Assembly: GCF_016890225.1 (NCBI RefSeq)
Contig: NZ_JAFELM010000029.1
Location: 1 to 41,180 of the forward strand
Length of the DNA stretch: 41,180 nucleotides
Origin: Bacillus suaedaesalsae
GTDB lineage: Bacteria; Bacillota; Bacilli; Bacillales; SA4
Reading direction: 5' to 3'
The notes beneath the pieces are model-generated. The model did not search any database, was not told the origin of the DNA, and saw nothing but the letters and a program-made list of their open reading frames with translations. Shown piece after piece: positions 1 to 9,470 of the stretch. Positions within the stretch are counted from its first letter, which is position 1, and the number at the start of each line of letters is the position of its first letter. The position numbers and the translations under genes are program-made.

Positions 1-13
1 GCCCCCGCAACCA
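1..13 (+). tRNA. tRNA-fMet, 3' end only (cut by window edge)
   Basis: The window opens inside a tRNA. These 13 bases are the end of a T stem, the acceptor 3' strand CCCCGCA, discriminator A and an encoded CCA. They match the 3' end of the Bacillus initiator tRNA, where A72 faces C1 as a mismatch. The order fMet-Asp-Phe is the order in Bacillus trn clusters, which supports the call. The body and anticodon lie outside the window. Confidence 0.75.
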
Positions 14-16
14 AAT

Positions 17-92
17 GGTCCCGTGGTGTAGCGGTTAACATGCCTGCCTGTCACGCAGGAGATCGCGGGTTCGATTCCCGTCGGGACCGCCA
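17..92 (+). tRNA. tRNA-Asp (GTC)
   Basis: Complete cloverleaf with acceptor GGTCCCG/CGGGACC, anticodon GTC at 50-52, T loop TTCGATT and encoded CCA at 90-92. Second gene of the cluster; only three bases separate it from the preceding tRNA, so both are processed from one transcript. Confidence 0.97.
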
Positions 93-149
93 TTATATTT
101 TTATAAGACTTAGGTACAGCATAAAATAGATTGCCTAAAACCGAAGTAT

Positions 150-225
150 GGCTCGGTAGCTCAGTCGGTAGAGCAAAGGACTGAAAATCCTTGTGTCGGC
201 GGTTCGATTCCGTCCCGAGCCACCA
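150..225 (+). tRNA. tRNA-Phe (GAA)
   Basis: Acceptor GGCTCGG/CCGAGCC, anticodon GAA at 183-185, discriminator A and encoded CCA at 223-225. Complete 76-nt cloverleaf. Confidence 0.97.
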
Positions 226-241
226 TTTTTTTGTTTAAAAT

Positions 242-267
242 GCCGGCTTAGCTCAGTTGGTAGAGCA
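242..267 (+). pseudogene. 5' part of tRNA-Thr (acceptor strand and D arm only)
   Basis: These 26 bases are identical to the first 26 bases of the complete tRNA-Thr at 389: acceptor 5' strand GCCGGCT, then the whole D arm ending in GAGCA. The tRNA sequence then stops and an unrelated insert (268-388) follows. There is no anticodon arm, T arm or acceptor 3' strand, so it cannot be a functional tRNA alone. A parallel partial copy precedes tRNA-Asn. Confidence 0.9.
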
Positions 268-388
268 CGGACGAATATGCTCCGAAGCATGGACATCAGC
301 GTAACAATCGAAACACATCTTGAATAAACTTCCTGAGATTGGGACGACAGTTTTAAACAAAATAGAATTAGTATTATTTACTCTATAC
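268..388 (+). ncRNA. Putative structured RNA insert behind the partial tRNA-Thr
   Basis: This is 121 bases between the partial and the complete tRNA-Thr. Its first 79 bases (268-346) align without gaps to the first 79 of the insert at tRNA-Asn (1011-1089), about 65 percent identical by hand count. Both end in GAGATYGGGACG. A hairpin with stem ATGCT/AGCAT and loop CCGA sits at 277-290. A longer helix pairs 300-308 with 338-346. The Asn copy can form both helices at equivalent places with different bases, including one compensated G-C to A-T pair. Co-transcription with the tRNAs is inferred; function is unknown. Confidence 0.55.
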
Positions 389-464
<76 letters not shown>

Positions 465-501
465 GCACTTTTTTCGTAAGAAGAGTTATGTATTATATAA
501 T

Positions 502-586
502 GGAGGGGTAGCGAAGTGGCTAAACGCGGCGGACTGTAAATCCGCTCCCTCAGGGTTCGGCGGTTCGAATCCGTCCCCCTCCACCA
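502..586 (+). tRNA. tRNA-Tyr (GTA)
   Basis: Class II tRNA of 85 nt with a long variable arm, acceptor GGAGGGG/CCCCTCC, anticodon GTA at 536-538 and encoded CCA at 584-586. Confidence 0.97.
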
Positions 587-602
587 TTTTTAATTCTACA
601 AT

Positions 603-679
603 GGCGGTCGTGGCGAAGTGGTTAACGCATCGGATTGTGGTTCCGACATTCGAGGGTTCGATTCCCTTCGGTCGCCCCA
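603..679 (+). tRNA. tRNA-His (GTG)
   Basis: 77 nt including the extra 5' G (G-1) that faces the C discriminator, the histidine identity element. Anticodon GTG at 637-639 and encoded CCA at 677-679. The acceptor stem has two G-T pairs. Confidence 0.96.
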
Positions 680-710
680 TATATATTCTACGATTTATAT
701 CATTCATTAT

Positions 711-785
711 TGGGCTATAGCCAAGCGGTAAGGCATCGCACTTTGACTGCGACATGCGTTGGTTCAAATCCAGCTAGCCCAGCCA
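711..785 (+). tRNA. tRNA-Gln (TTG)
   Basis: Acceptor TGGGCTA/TAGCCCA, anticodon TTG at 743-745, discriminator G and encoded CCA at 783-785. Confidence 0.97.
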
Positions 786-790
786 TTTAT

Positions 791-864
791 GCGGGTGTAG
801 TTTAGTGGTAAAACCTCAGCCTTCCAAGCTGATGTTGTGAGTTCGATTCTCATCACCCGCTCCA
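791..864 (+). tRNA. tRNA-Gly (TCC)
   Basis: Acceptor GCGGGTG/CACCCGC, anticodon TCC at 823-825, discriminator T and encoded CCA at 862-864. Five bases behind tRNA-Gln. Confidence 0.97.
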
Positions 865-888
865 TTATTTCTTTCAAACTTTCATAAA

Positions 889-965
<77 letters not shown>

Positions 966-985
966 TTTGCATATTAATCTATTAT

Positions 986-1010
986 TCCACCATAGCAAAG
1001 CGGTAGAGCA
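986..1010 (+). pseudogene. 5' part of tRNA-Asn (acceptor strand and damaged D arm)
   Basis: 25 bases matching the first 25 of the complete tRNA-Asn at 1134, except that the 5' D stem reads GCAA instead of GCTC, so it no longer pairs with GAGC. It ends in GAGCA, exactly as the partial tRNA-Thr does. The seven bases TATTATT also precede both the partial and the complete tRNA-Asn (shared last base T of the run being the first tRNA base), so the duplication extends slightly upstream of the gene. Confidence 0.88.
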
Positions 1011-1133
1011 CGATCGAATAAGCATCATCGAATATGCTACAGCGTACCGATTGAATTGCTTCTTGAAATCACTATTTGAGATCGGGACGTTCGTTTCTGC
1101 AAATGCTAGATGCGTAGTAGAATCTTATATTAT
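1011..1133 (+). ncRNA. Putative structured RNA insert behind the partial tRNA-Asn
   Basis: Partner of the insert at 268-388. The junction with the tRNA fragment is at the same tRNA position, and the first 79 bases have the same length as in the Thr copy. The first hairpin pairs AGCAT (1021-1025) with ATGCT (1034-1038); the main helix pairs 1043-1051 with 1081-1089. The last part is unlike the Thr copy except for a short TAGAAT...TATTATT-like stretch before the complete tRNA. Function is not known. I cannot tell whether it is a processed RNA, a spacer or the remains of a small mobile element. Confidence 0.55.
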
Positions 1134-1208
1134 TCCACCATAGCTCAGCGGTAGAGCATTCGGCTGTTAACCGAAGGGTCGTAGGTTCGAATCCTACTGG
1201 TGGAGCCA
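1134..1208 (+). tRNA. tRNA-Asn (GTT)
   Basis: Acceptor TCCACCA/TGGTGGA, intact D stem GCTC/GAGC, anticodon GTT at 1166-1168, discriminator G and encoded CCA at 1206-1208. Confidence 0.97.
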
Positions 1209-1212
1209 TTAT

Positions 1213-1303
1213 GGAGAAGTACTCAAGTGGCTGAAGAGGCGCCCCTGCTAAGGGTGTAGGTCGGGTAACCGGCGCGAGGGTTCAAATCCCTCCTTCTCCG
1301 CCA
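1213..1303 (+). tRNA. tRNA-Ser (GCT)
   Basis: Class II tRNA of 91 nt with a long variable arm, acceptor GGAGAAG/CTTCTCC, anticodon GCT at 1247-1249, discriminator G and encoded CCA at 1301-1303. Confidence 0.97.
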
Positions 1304-1317
1304 GCGAATCCTTATAT

Positions 1318-1389
1318 GGCCCATTGGTCAAGCGGTTAAGACACCGCCCTTTCACGGCGGTAACACGGGTTCGAATCCCGTATGGGTCA
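1318..1389 (+). tRNA. tRNA-Glu (TTC), CCA not encoded in place
   Basis: Last tRNA of the cluster. Acceptor GGCCCAT pairs with ATGGGTC (one G-T), anticodon TTC is at 1351-1353 and the discriminator is A1389. The next base is T, so the CCA at 1391-1393 is one base out of place. Maturation would need RNase Z cleavage after 1389 and CCA addition, both of which B. subtilis performs for CCA-less tRNAs. All other complete tRNAs here encode CCA. Confidence 0.95.
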
Positions 1390-1398
1390 TCCACCTAA

Positions 1399-1427
1399 AC
1401 ATTGCACTTTGTGCAGTGTTTTTTTTT
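1399..1427 (+). terminator. Terminator of the tRNA operon
   Basis: Nine-pair stem (ACATTGCAC with GTGCAGTGT, one G-T) around a TTT loop, followed directly by a run of at least eight T. It ends the tRNA transcript ten bases behind tRNA-Glu. Confidence 0.93.
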
Positions 1428-2117
1428 ATTTCAGATCAATGGAGTGGAATCCTTCCATATATTTTGACTATTCATTTTGCCCTTAAGCTTCTCCATTTGG
1501 GTTGGCATATTAATAAATAGCTCCTAATCCCCTACAATCATTACACCTTCCATATAATCATTTGTCTTCCTTAACTAGTAGTTACTAGTGTTCCTATAGC
1601 TTCATATTGTTCCTAGATTCGCTTTTATCCTAATCCCTCATATTCTTAGATTTAACACCGTATTCTTACCCAATTCATCACTCTTCAACATAATCTATCT
1701 TCTTTCTCCCTTATTCGTTTTTCATTTTAATTGACTTGAAAATCCTGTCATACGAAACTCTGTTCTACCTATTGATTTTTGAAAGGATTTTAAAGGAACA
1801 CCTTGAATACTACTTTCATGAACAATTGATTCCTTTCTATCATATCCTTAAGCTTTTGGCTACGGTGGTGGCTAAAAAGCTTATTTCTTTTCTCATTAAA
1901 ACGTTTCCAATCCGGACGATGTTACCGGTGACATTTAGTCGTCACAGTAGCGCTCTTTTGAATCTTAATATTTCGTCTATTTCCTTTCAGTCATGTAAGT
2001 ATTTTTTCAAGCATATCTAATATAATTACTCAATTTAATGGTGTATTGTTATCAAATTTTATTCTGTCTACATTCTAGTTGAATCAACGGATAGCTTTGA
2101 AGGGAGCGTAATGGTTA
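1428..2117. other. Intergenic region without a convincing gene
   Basis: About 690 bases between the tRNA terminator and glgC. It is AT-rich and pyrimidine-rich on the plus strand. The only long open frame (1736-2020, TTG start, no Shine-Dalgarno) has no recognisable protein features and I reject it. A possible glg promoter lies at the right end. In B. subtilis glgB would be the first gene of the operon; I see no glgB sequence or remnant here. Confidence 0.6.
2046..2074 (+). promoter_or_regulatory. Possible promoter of the glg operon
   Basis: TTGTTA and TACATT are separated by 17 bases, 44 bases before glgC. In B. subtilis the glg operon is transcribed by sporulation sigma-E; a sigma-E reading of the same stretch is possible but neither match is strong. 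Confidence 0.3.
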
Positions 2118-3266
2118 ATGTTTAGAAGAAACTGTGTTGCGATGTTACTTGCAGGGGGGAAGGGGAGTCGTTTACACTCTCTCACGAAGAATTTAGCGAA
2201 ACCTGCAGTTCCATTTGGAGGAAAGTATCGAATTATTGATTTTTCATTAAGTAACTGTACGAATTCTGGAATTGATACTGTTGGTGTATTAACACAATAC
2301 CAACCACTTGTTTTAAATTCTTATATTGGAATTGGAAGTACATGGGATCTTGATCGAAAAAATGGAGGAGTCACGGTCTTACCTCCTTACGTTGAATCTA
2401 ATGATATGAAGTGGTATACAGGAACTGCAAGCGCGATCTATCAAAATATGAACTACATTGAACAATATAATCCGGAATATGTGCTAATCCTTTCAGGTGA
2501 TCACATTTATAAGATGGATTATGCAAAGATGTTATCGTATCACGTCGAAATGAAATCAGATGTGACGATATCCGTCATTGAAGTTCCATGGGAAGAAGCT
2601 AGTCGCTTCGGAATTATGAATACAAATACTGATTTAGAAGTGATTGATTTTGACGAAAAACCTGAGAACCCCAAAAATAATCTTGCTTCAATGGGTATCT
2701 ATATATTCTCTTATTCCGTATTAAAGAAGTATTTAGAAATGGATAATATGAATCCAGAATCAAGCCATGATTTTGGGAAAGATGTTATTCCAATGTTATT
2801 AAAGGAAAAGAAACGTTTAATGGCATATCCGTATTCAGGATATTGGAAAGATGTTGGAACGATAAATAGTTTGTGGGAAGCAAATATGGACTTACTAGAA
2901 GATAATCCTGCGTTTAATTTGTACGATCATTCGTGGAGAATTTATTCCGTCAATCCCAATCATCCACCACAATATATCTCAAAAGAGGCATCTGTGACAC
3001 GTTCATTAATCAATGAGGGTTGTGTTATTCATGGGGAAGTTGAACATTCTGTTTTATTTCAGGGAGTACAAGTCGGTAAAGGTGCCAAGATTAAGGACTC
3101 GGTTATTATGCCAGATGCCATCATTGGGGAAGATGTTGTCATTGAAAAGGCAATTGTACCAACAGGAATGAAAATAGAGAATGGAACAGTCATTCAATCT
3201 GAACAAGATTCAGATGAAGTGCTGCTTGTAACGGAAGATAGAATTGTAACAAGATTAATAAACTAG
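2118..3266 (+). CDS. glgC: Glucose-1-phosphate adenylyltransferase, catalytic subunit GlgC
   Basis: Makes ADP-glucose from glucose-1-phosphate and ATP, the committed step of glycogen synthesis in the cytoplasm. The 382-residue protein starts with the nucleotidyltransferase signature AGGKGSRL (about 12-19), then [15 protein letters not shown] and [10 protein letters not shown]. The YWKDVGT motif sits near residue 245, and a left-handed beta-helix domain occupies the last third (repeats like [15 protein letters not shown]). Shine-Dalgarno AGGGAG lies 11 bases before the ATG. A four-codon reading frame (ATG at 2111, MVNV then stop) overlaps the start and is probably incidental. First gene of glgCDAP; in Bacillus the active enzyme is GlgC with GlgD. 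Confidence 0.97.
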   Translation: MFRRNCVAMLLAGGKGSRLHSLTKNLAKPAVPFGGKYRIIDFSLSNCTNSGIDTVGVLTQYQPLVLNSYIGIGSTWDLDRKNGGVTVLPPYVESNDMKWYTGTASAIYQNMNYIEQYNPEYVLILSGDHIYKMDYAKMLSYHVEMKSDVTISVIEVPWEEASRFGIMNTNTDLEVIDFDEKPENPKNNLASMGIYIFSYSVLKKYLEMDNMNPESSHDFGKDVIPMLLKEKKRLMAYPYSGYWKDVGTINSLWEANMDLLEDNPAFNLYDHSWRIYSVNPNHPPQYISKEASVTRSLINEGCVIHGEVEHSVLFQGVQVGKGAKIKDSVIMPDAIIGEDVVIEKAIVPTGMKIENGTVIQSEQDSDEVLLVTEDRIVTRLIN

Positions 3267-3289
3267 AGAGAAAAAGTAGGGGGAAAATT

Positions 3290-4321
3290 ATGAATGATAC
3301 AATGCTGGGGCTTATTGATGCTTCTACAATTAATGAGTCGCTAACACCATTAACAGTAAAACGTTCATTATCGGCTATTCCTTTTGGGGGAAGATACCGC
3401 CTTATTGATTTTGTTTTGTCTAATATGGTGAACTCTGGTATTAAGAGTGTAGCTATTTTTCCGAAAAAGCAATATCGTTCCTTGATGGACCATTTAGGAT
3501 CTGGGAAGCAATGGGATTTGAACCGTAAGCGTGATGGGTTATTTTTCTTTCCACCTTTAGATCACGAGAAAGTGGAAGGAGATGAGTTTGGCTCGTTCTC
3601 TCAAATGGAAGCAAACTTGGATTATTTTCATAGAAGCTCACAGGAATATGTGGTCATTGCAAATTGCCAGGTTGTCGCTAACATTGATTTTCGAGATGTA
3701 CTAGAACACCATAAAGAATCTGGTGCCCACATCACGTGTGTGAGAAAAAATGGTCGATCATTAAATATGTATATACTTAAAAAGGAATTCCTGATGGAGC
3801 TCTTCAGTAAGCACAAAGAATCCGGGTTTACGTATTTCTCTGATGTGCTCATGGACCGAGGGTTAATGTACCAAATTAATGGGTATGAGTATGATGGATA
3901 TGTAGCATTTATTGATTCAATAGAGTCATATTATTTTCATAGTCTGGAGCTACTGAATCATGAGGTGTGGAAGAAATTATTTCTAAAAGATAAGCCGATT
4001 TATACAAAGGTAAAAGATGAACCACCTACTCGATATATGGAAGGCTCTCTTGTGAAAAATTCAATCATTGCCAATGGTTGTATGATTGAAGGACATGTGG
4101 AAAATAGCATTTTGTTCCGTGGAGTGAAGGTAGGCAAAGGAACTATAATCAAAAATAGTATTGTCATGCAAAAAACTCAAATTGAAGATGGTTGTGAATT
4201 AGAATATGTCATTTTAGACAAAGACGTAAAAATTCAATCTAGTGTTCTATTAAAGGGAACGGAGGATTCTCCATTAGTATTTGAAAAAGGTACGGTGCAA
4301 GGAGCGTTGATTAATACGTGA
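3290..4321 (+). CDS. glgD: ADP-glucose pyrophosphorylase regulatory subunit GlgD
   Basis: A 343-residue GlgC paralogue that works as the modulatory partner in the hetero-oligomeric ADP-glucose pyrophosphorylase of Bacillus. It keeps the [22 protein letters not shown] block and the C-terminal beta-helix ([15 protein letters not shown]). The N-terminal nucleotide-binding GGxGxRL loop is replaced by unrelated residues, as expected for a subunit with little activity of its own. It follows glgC by 23 bases with the ribosome site AGGGGG, and its stop overlaps the GTG start of glgA (GTGA). Confidence 0.95.
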   Translation: MNDTMLGLIDASTINESLTPLTVKRSLSAIPFGGRYRLIDFVLSNMVNSGIKSVAIFPKKQYRSLMDHLGSGKQWDLNRKRDGLFFFPPLDHEKVEGDEFGSFSQMEANLDYFHRSSQEYVVIANCQVVANIDFRDVLEHHKESGAHITCVRKNGRSLNMYILKKEFLMELFSKHKESGFTYFSDVLMDRGLMYQINGYEYDGYVAFIDSIESYYFHSLELLNHEVWKKLFLKDKPIYTKVKDEPPTRYMEGSLVKNSIIANGCMIEGHVENSILFRGVKVGKGTIIKNSIVMQKTQIEDGCELEYVILDKDVKIQSSVLLKGTEDSPLVFEKGTVQGALINT

Positions 4322-5799
4322 ATGTGTTGTTTGCTGTATCCGAATGTGTACCATTTGTTAAAACAGGAGGGCTTGCGGACGTGGCAGGCTCGCTGCCAAA
4401 GGAACTTAAAAAGCTAGGCTCCAATCTGGCTGTTATTATGCCTAAATATGGGAGTATTTCAAGCGTTTATAAAGATCGTATGCAGGGAATAGGTACCTAT
4501 ACGGTTTCAGTTGGATGGCGGGAGCAATATGTTGGACTTGAGTATGTTGTGGAAGACGGGATCACGTATTACTTTATTGATAACGAGTATTACTTTAACC
4601 GTGATCAATTGTACGGCTATTACGATGATGGAGAAAGATTTTCATATTTTTGTAAAGCGGTACTTGAAGTACTACCTATGTTAGATGTTAAGACTGATAT
4701 CATTCATTGTCATGATTGGCATACAGGGATGATTCCGTTTTTATTAAAGGAGCAATACCAAAAAAGTGATTCTTATTATCACGAAATGAAATCAGTATTT
4801 ACGATTCATAATCTGAAATTTCAAGGTCTGTTTCCCCGTGAAATCTTGGGTGACTTATTAAATCTTGATGATTCATATTTCACAATGGATAAGGTAGAGT
4901 TTTATGGAGCCGTCAGCTTTATGAAATCTGGCATCGTTTCGGCAGATTATATTACAACAGTTAGCCCAACGTATTGTGAAGAAATTCAAACGCCGTATTT
5001 TGGAGAACAACTTGATGGGTTGCTTTTCGCGCATCGAGAAAAGTTGATTGGAATTGTAAATGGAATTGACGATTCCTTTTATAACCCAGAAGTGGATTCG
5101 TTTATACCTTTTCCTTATTGCCCTGAAAGACTTGAGCAAAAACTTCTAAATAAAATAGAGCTTCAACTCTTTTTTCAATTAGAAGAAAAGCATGATAGAC
5201 CGATTATCACGATGATCAGTCGTTTAACGGAACAAAAGGGATTAGATCTTGTTCAACATGTTTTTCATGAATTAATGAATGAAGACATACAAATTATCGT
5301 AATAGGTACTGGCGAGGATAGATTTGAACAGTTTTTCCAGGACATGAATAATCTTTACCCAAATAAGGTTAGAGCCTATGTCGGGTTTAATGAGGAGTTA
5401 GCCCATCTTGCTTATGCTGGATCCGATTTATTTTTAATGCCATCGAAATTTGAACCATGTGGATTAGGTCAATTAATTGCGATGAGATACGGCACGATTC
5501 CGATTGTTCGTGAAACAGGTGGATTAAATGATACGGTTCATTCTTTTGATGAATTAGATGGCACTGGAACTGGTTTTACATTTACGCATTATAACGCTCA
5601 TGACATGCTATATACAATTAAACGTGCGCTTTCTTTTTATAAGGAACAGGAGATTTGGCCATATATTGTTCAAAATGCCATGAATAAGGATCATAGCTGG
5701 GAGCAATCAGCGTTTATATACAATCAATTATATTCCAAATTAAGCACACCTGTTAGGAGTGAAAGGAATGTTCTCAAGCAAGGAACAGTTCAAACGTAG
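4318..5799 (+). CDS. glgA: Glycogen synthase (ADP-glucose), GlgA
   Basis: Transfers glucose from ADP-glucose to the non-reducing end of growing alpha-1,4-glucan; GT5 family with a GT-B fold. The 493 residues show the N-terminal ADP-glucose-binding KTGGLADV motif (Lys15), HCHDWHTG near residue 135, and the C-terminal [11 protein letters not shown] plus ETGGLNDTV block that binds the sugar nucleotide. The start is GTG, overlapping the glgD stop by four bases, which suggests translational coupling. The end overlaps the beginning of glgP. Confidence 0.96.
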   Translation: MNVLFAVSECVPFVKTGGLADVAGSLPKELKKLGSNLAVIMPKYGSISSVYKDRMQGIGTYTVSVGWREQYVGLEYVVEDGITYYFIDNEYYFNRDQLYGYYDDGERFSYFCKAVLEVLPMLDVKTDIIHCHDWHTGMIPFLLKEQYQKSDSYYHEMKSVFTIHNLKFQGLFPREILGDLLNLDDSYFTMDKVEFYGAVSFMKSGIVSADYITTVSPTYCEEIQTPYFGEQLDGLLFAHREKLIGIVNGIDDSFYNPEVDSFIPFPYCPERLEQKLLNKIELQLFFQLEEKHDRPIITMISRLTEQKGLDLVQHVFHELMNEDIQIIVIGTGEDRFEQFFQDMNNLYPNKVRAYVGFNEELAHLAYAGSDLFLMPSKFEPCGLGQLIAMRYGTIPIVRETGGLNDTVHSFDELDGTGTGFTFTHYNAHDMLYTIKRALSFYKEQEIWPYIVQNAMNKDHSWEQSAFIYNQLYSKLSTPVRSERNVLKQGTVQT

Positions 5800-8161
5800 A
5801 TACTTACAGCGGCTTGAAATGATGTATGGTAAACGATTTGAAGATACAACTGTCATGGAACAATACCATGCCTTAGGACAATTAGTTCGAGAAGCGATTA
5901 GTTCAAGATGGATCGAGACGAATGAAGCGTACCGTACTACGAAACAAAAACAAGTGTATTACTTATCAATTGAGTTCTTACTTGGCAGATTGTTAGGAAA
6001 TAACTTAGTGAATTTAGGTGTATATGGTTTATGTGAGGAAGCACTTGGGGAACTGGGCATTAATCTATCGGAAGTTGAGCAATGTGAAATCGATGCAGGA
6101 CTCGGAAACGGTGGTCTAGGAAGACTAGCTGCCTGCTTTTTAGATTCACTCGCTTCTTTAGATCTTCCAGGTCATGGCTGTGGCATTCGTTATAAACATG
6201 GCTTATTTGATCAAAAAATTGTGAATGGCTATCAAGTGGAATTACCAGAACAATGGCTAAGACACGGGAATGTTTGGGAAGTAAAAAGAGCAGATAAGGC
6301 AGTGCAAGTCAGATTTTGGGGTGAGGTCGAAACGTATTATGTGAAAGGAAGACTATCATTTAAGCATGTGAATGCCGAGACAATTTTAGCTGTGCCATAT
6401 GATATGCCCGTAATTGGCTATGAAACAAATACAGTGAATACGTTGAGGCTTTGGAATGCTGAACCTGCCCCGTTTCCAACAAATCGAGATGCACTGACGT
6501 ATAAGAGAGAAACTGAAGCAGTTTCTGAATTTTTATATCCTGACGATACAAATGATGAAGGAAAAATACTGCGATTAAAGCAGCAATATTTTCTCGTAGC
6601 TTCAAGCTTGCATAGTATAATTCGTTCATATAAGAAACATCATGAAGATATTCAGCATTTACATGAATATGTTGCCATCCATATTAATGATACACATCCA
6701 GTGTTAGCCATACCTGAACTGATGAGGATCTTATTGGACGAAGAAAATCTATCGTGGGATGAAGCATGGAGTGTAACGACAAAGACGATTTCTTATACAA
6801 ATCATACAACACTATCAGAAGCGCTTGAAAAGTGGCCAGAGCACATTTTTAAGCCACTATTACCGCGAATCTATATGATTGTGAAGGAAGTGAATGAACG
6901 GTTCTGTCGTGAGCTGTGGGAGCTATATCCGGGAGAGTGGGATCGAATTGAACGAATGGCCATTGTATCTCACGGATTAATCCGAATGGCACACTTAGCT
7001 ATTGTAGGTTCACACTCGATTAATGGAGTCGCAAAGATTCATTCTGACATCTTAAAAATGAGAGAAATGAAGGACTTTTATGATGTTTATCCTACTCGTT
7101 TTAATAATAAAACGAATGGAATTACACATAGAAGATGGCTATTAAAAGCAAATCCAGAGCTTTCAACGTTAATTAGTGAAAGTATAGGAACAGACTGGAT
7201 TAGATCACCAATGGAGCTAAGGATGCTTGAAGCCTATGCTGATGATTCAAGTTTTCACCATTCATTCCAAGCGGTGAAGAAAAAGAGAAAAGAAATTCTT
7301 GCCCATCGTATTAAACAGCAAACTGGTATTGTAGTCGACCTGGATTCCATTTTCGATGTTCAAGTGAAACGACTGCATGCATACAAAAGACAGCTGTTAA
7401 ATGTATTTCATATTATGTATTTATATAATCGTTTAAAAGAAGATTCGGACTTTGAAATGGTTCCACGGACGTTTATTTTTGGGGCGAAGGCATCACCTGG
7501 ATATCATTATGCTAAGAAGATTATTAAGCTCATCAATTCTGTAGCCGATAAAGTGAATTCTGATCCGAGAGTTGCTCCATACATGAAAGTAGTTTTTTTA
7601 GAAAATTACCGTGTATCGCTTGCCGAAGAAATTATTCCAGCCACCGATCTTAGTGAGCAAATCTCAACAGCAAGTAAAGAAGCATCAGGTACCGGGAATA
7701 TGAAATTTATGATGAATGGTGCATTAACGATTGGTACGTTAGATGGAGCCAATATTGAAATACGAGAAGCAGTAGGAGAAGACAATATTATCACATTCGG
7801 GTTAACAGCAGAGCAAGTTCTCCATTATTACCAAAAAGGCGGATATACTTCCTTAGATTATTATCATCATCATAAGTCTATCCAGACGGTTGTGGAACAG
7901 CTAGTGAATGGGTTCTTTCCAAATGTGGGGTCAGAGTTTGAAATGATTTATGATTCGTTACTTGAACAAAATGATGAGTTCTTTGTCTTAAAAGACTTAT
8001 CTTCTTATTCTCTCGCGCAGCAGGAAGTAGAGCGGGTATACAGAGATCAAAGAAGCTGGTATCAGAAGAGTATTATAAATATCGCGAAATCAGGTTACTT
8101 CTCGAGTGACAGGACAATTAAACAATATTCGGATGAAATTTGGGGCTTGTCAATTCGTTGA
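5768..8161 (+). CDS. glgP: Glycogen phosphorylase GlgP
   Basis: Releases glucose-1-phosphate from glycogen; GT35 family, pyridoxal-phosphate dependent. I choose ATG 5768 (797 residues) because TAGGAG ends eight bases upstream; a GTG at 5759 would lie on that ribosome site. Visible motifs are [11 protein letters not shown], the long [17 protein letters not shown] block, [15 protein letters not shown] and [14 protein letters not shown], whose Lys (about residue 646) holds the cofactor. The gene overlaps the 3' end of glgA by 32 bases and closes the operon, so synthesis and breakdown are co-transcribed. The promoter of the next gene overlaps its stop codon. Confidence 0.97.
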   Translation: MFSSKEQFKRRYLQRLEMMYGKRFEDTTVMEQYHALGQLVREAISSRWIETNEAYRTTKQKQVYYLSIEFLLGRLLGNNLVNLGVYGLCEEALGELGINLSEVEQCEIDAGLGNGGLGRLAACFLDSLASLDLPGHGCGIRYKHGLFDQKIVNGYQVELPEQWLRHGNVWEVKRADKAVQVRFWGEVETYYVKGRLSFKHVNAETILAVPYDMPVIGYETNTVNTLRLWNAEPAPFPTNRDALTYKRETEAVSEFLYPDDTNDEGKILRLKQQYFLVASSLHSIIRSYKKHHEDIQHLHEYVAIHINDTHPVLAIPELMRILLDEENLSWDEAWSVTTKTISYTNHTTLSEALEKWPEHIFKPLLPRIYMIVKEVNERFCRELWELYPGEWDRIERMAIVSHGLIRMAHLAIVGSHSINGVAKIHSDILKMREMKDFYDVYPTRFNNKTNGITHRRWLLKANPELSTLISESIGTDWIRSPMELRMLEAYADDSSFHHSFQAVKKKRKEILAHRIKQQTGIVVDLDSIFDVQVKRLHAYKRQLLNVFHIMYLYNRLKEDSDFEMVPRTFIFGAKASPGYHYAKKIIKLINSVADKVNSDPRVAPYMKVVFLENYRVSLAEEIIPATDLSEQISTASKEASGTGNMKFMMNGALTIGTLDGANIEIREAVGEDNIITFGLTAEQVLHYYQKGGYTSLDYYHHHKSIQTVVEQLVNGFFPNVGSEFEMIYDSLLEQNDEFFVLKDLSSYSLAQQEVERVYRDQRSWYQKSIINIAKSGYFSSDRTIKQYSDEIWGLSIR

Positions 8162-8186
8162 CGACATTTTCTATCTATGATATAGT
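8158..8186 (+). promoter_or_regulatory. Sigma-A promoter and long leader of the cold-shock gene
   Basis: TTGACG, 17-base spacer, TATAGT. The -35 box overlaps the glgP stop codon. Transcription from about 8193 gives a leader of roughly 170 bases before the ATG at 8362. Such long leaders are typical of csp mRNAs and control temperature-dependent translation; I did not identify a specific cold-box sequence. Confidence 0.8.
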
Positions 8187-8361
8187 GAAATTACTATCCG
8201 AGTAAGTTATATACAAAGTAAGAATGTCATGCCTTCATGCAATATGTTTGGTGAGTTTTTACTTTCAAACATCTGTGCGTGAAGGTTTTTTACATACATA
8301 TGAGGCTTTCTCGGCAAGTGAATTTTTAGGTGCAAACGTACCAGCTTTAGGAGGCAAAACA

Positions 8362-8562
8362 ATGCAAAACGGTAAAGTAAAATGGTTCAACAGTGAAAAA
8401 GGTTTCGGATTCATCGAAGTTGATGGTGGAGAGGACGTATTCGTACATTTCTCAGCTATCCAAGGAGACGGATTCAAGTCTTTAGAAGAAGGTCAAGAAG
8501 TTAGCTTCGAAATCGTAGAAGGTAACCGCGGACCACAAGCTGCAAACGTAACTAAGCTATAA
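8362..8562 (+). CDS. cspD: Cold-shock protein, CspD-like
   Basis: A 66-residue single OB-fold RNA chaperone that binds single-stranded RNA and DNA. RNP1 (KGFGFIEV) and RNP2 (VFVHF) are both present. The N-terminus [10 protein letters not shown] and C-terminus NVTKL resemble B. subtilis CspD and CspB; the MQNG start favours CspD. The frame is open for 46 codons upstream, but the strong ribosome site TTAGGAGG lies just before the ATG at 8362, and the family length is 65-67 residues, so I start there. Own promoter and own terminator. Confidence 0.96.
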   Translation: MQNGKVKWFNSEKGFGFIEVDGGEDVFVHFSAIQGDGFKSLEEGQEVSFEIVEGNRGPQAANVTKL

Positions 8563-8571
8563 TTAGCATAT

Positions 8572-8600
8572 AAAGCAGTCCTTAATAGGACTGCTTTTTT
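8572..8600 (+). terminator. Terminator behind the cold-shock gene
   Basis: Ten-pair perfect stem AAAGCAGTCC/GGACTGCTTT around TTAATA, followed by T residues. It lies between convergent genes and may also serve the minus-strand gene ending at 8606, though the T run on that side is weak. Confidence 0.92.
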
Positions 8601-8605
8601 CTATG

Positions 8606-9370
8606 TTATCTATAGTTGTCTTTTCCTTCTTCTGTGTACGGTTCTTTCTCACCAGGAGGAAGATCTCCGAAAATTGTCATCGTACCCTCTTCATCAAGAA
8701 TATCTTCATATTGCCTGTGTTGGTGCGTCGGATATACGGTAATATTCTTACCTTCAATATCAGTACCAACAAAGTTTTCGTAATCCTCTACATAGCCTAC
8801 CTTATCATCTGATTCAATGTAGGCGTCATTATAGTGCTCTACTTCCATGTCAATATCTGACGGTGTCTCAGACGTACCATAGCTTGCAACATCTTGCCAC
8901 GCATCTTCAGCATCATATGCTGTACCTTCTGATTCATCAAACTCGAATCGTCCGAAAGCGGGTTTTAGCACGGTTTCTTCAACAGGTCGTTCATGCGACA
9001 CTAAATGATCGGGTGAGTGCTCTTTGCAATATAGCGTTGTTGGAAGTGCTTCTAATCTTTCAAGTGGAATTTCCACGCCACATTCTTTACATGTACCGTA
9101 CGTACCATCTTCAATTGCTTGCAAAGCTTCTTCAATATCTTTATATTCTTTTTCTGTATGCTCGTTTAGTGCGATGTCTTTTTCACGTTCATAAAGCTCT
9201 GTTGCGTCGTCACCAGGATGGTTATCATAACTAGATAATTCCCCTGTTGCTTCATGAAATGCACCAAGCTCTAAATCATAATGGCCAACCTTTTCAAAGC
9301 GGTCATTGATTGCTTTTTGATCCTTAATTAACTGATTACGAAACTTTTCTAACTGGAGAGCAGACAGCAT
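8606..9370 (-). CDS. yteA: YteA-type TraR/DksA zinc-finger protein
   Basis: 254 residues. The N-terminal third is a helical hairpin with acidic residues, as in DksA (LEKFRNQLIKDQKAI, then DNHPGDDATELYEREKDIAL). A zinc finger with CKECG and YCKEH follows at about residues 97-117, and a long acidic tail makes up the rest. This layout fits the YteA family of Bacillus, which some annotation systems link to sporulation; the real role is not known to me. DksA proteins act in the RNA polymerase secondary channel, but it is inference that this one does. The start is supported by GGAGGGG nine bases upstream. The gene stands beside menA, as in B. subtilis. Confidence 0.85.
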   Translation of the reverse strand: MLSALQLEKFRNQLIKDQKAINDRFEKVGHYDLELGAFHEATGELSSYDNHPGDDATELYEREKDIALNEHTEKEYKDIEEALQAIEDGTYGTCKECGVEIPLERLEALPTTLYCKEHSPDHLVSHERPVEETVLKPAFGRFEFDESEGTAYDAEDAWQDVASYGTSETPSDIDMEVEHYNDAYIESDDKVGYVEDYENFVGTDIEGKNITVYPTHQHRQYEDILDEEGTMTIFGDLPPGEKEPYTEEGKDNYR

Positions 9371-9470
9371 AACGTTCCCCTCCTTTTTCCTTTAGTAAAA
9401 TTGGATTTCTATCTTAGTATGTACTATAGATACATAAACATATGTAGAAATATGAGTTGTTTATAAATAG

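Noticed and set aside
268..388. T-box riboswitch in the tRNA-Thr insert
   Set aside because: No specifier hairpin, no T-box sequence (UGGNACC type) and no terminator/antiterminator pair.
486..767. Minus-strand 93-codon frame in the tRNA cluster
   Set aside because: It runs antisense through tRNA-Tyr, tRNA-His and part of tRNA-Gln; a shadow of tRNA sequence.
1736..2020. 94-codon frame before glgC
   Set aside because: TTG start, no ribosome site, composition of non-coding DNA and no protein features.
8224..8361. N-terminal extension of the cold-shock protein
   Set aside because: Family length and the strong TTAGGAGG site both place the start at 8362; the rest is the untranslated leader.
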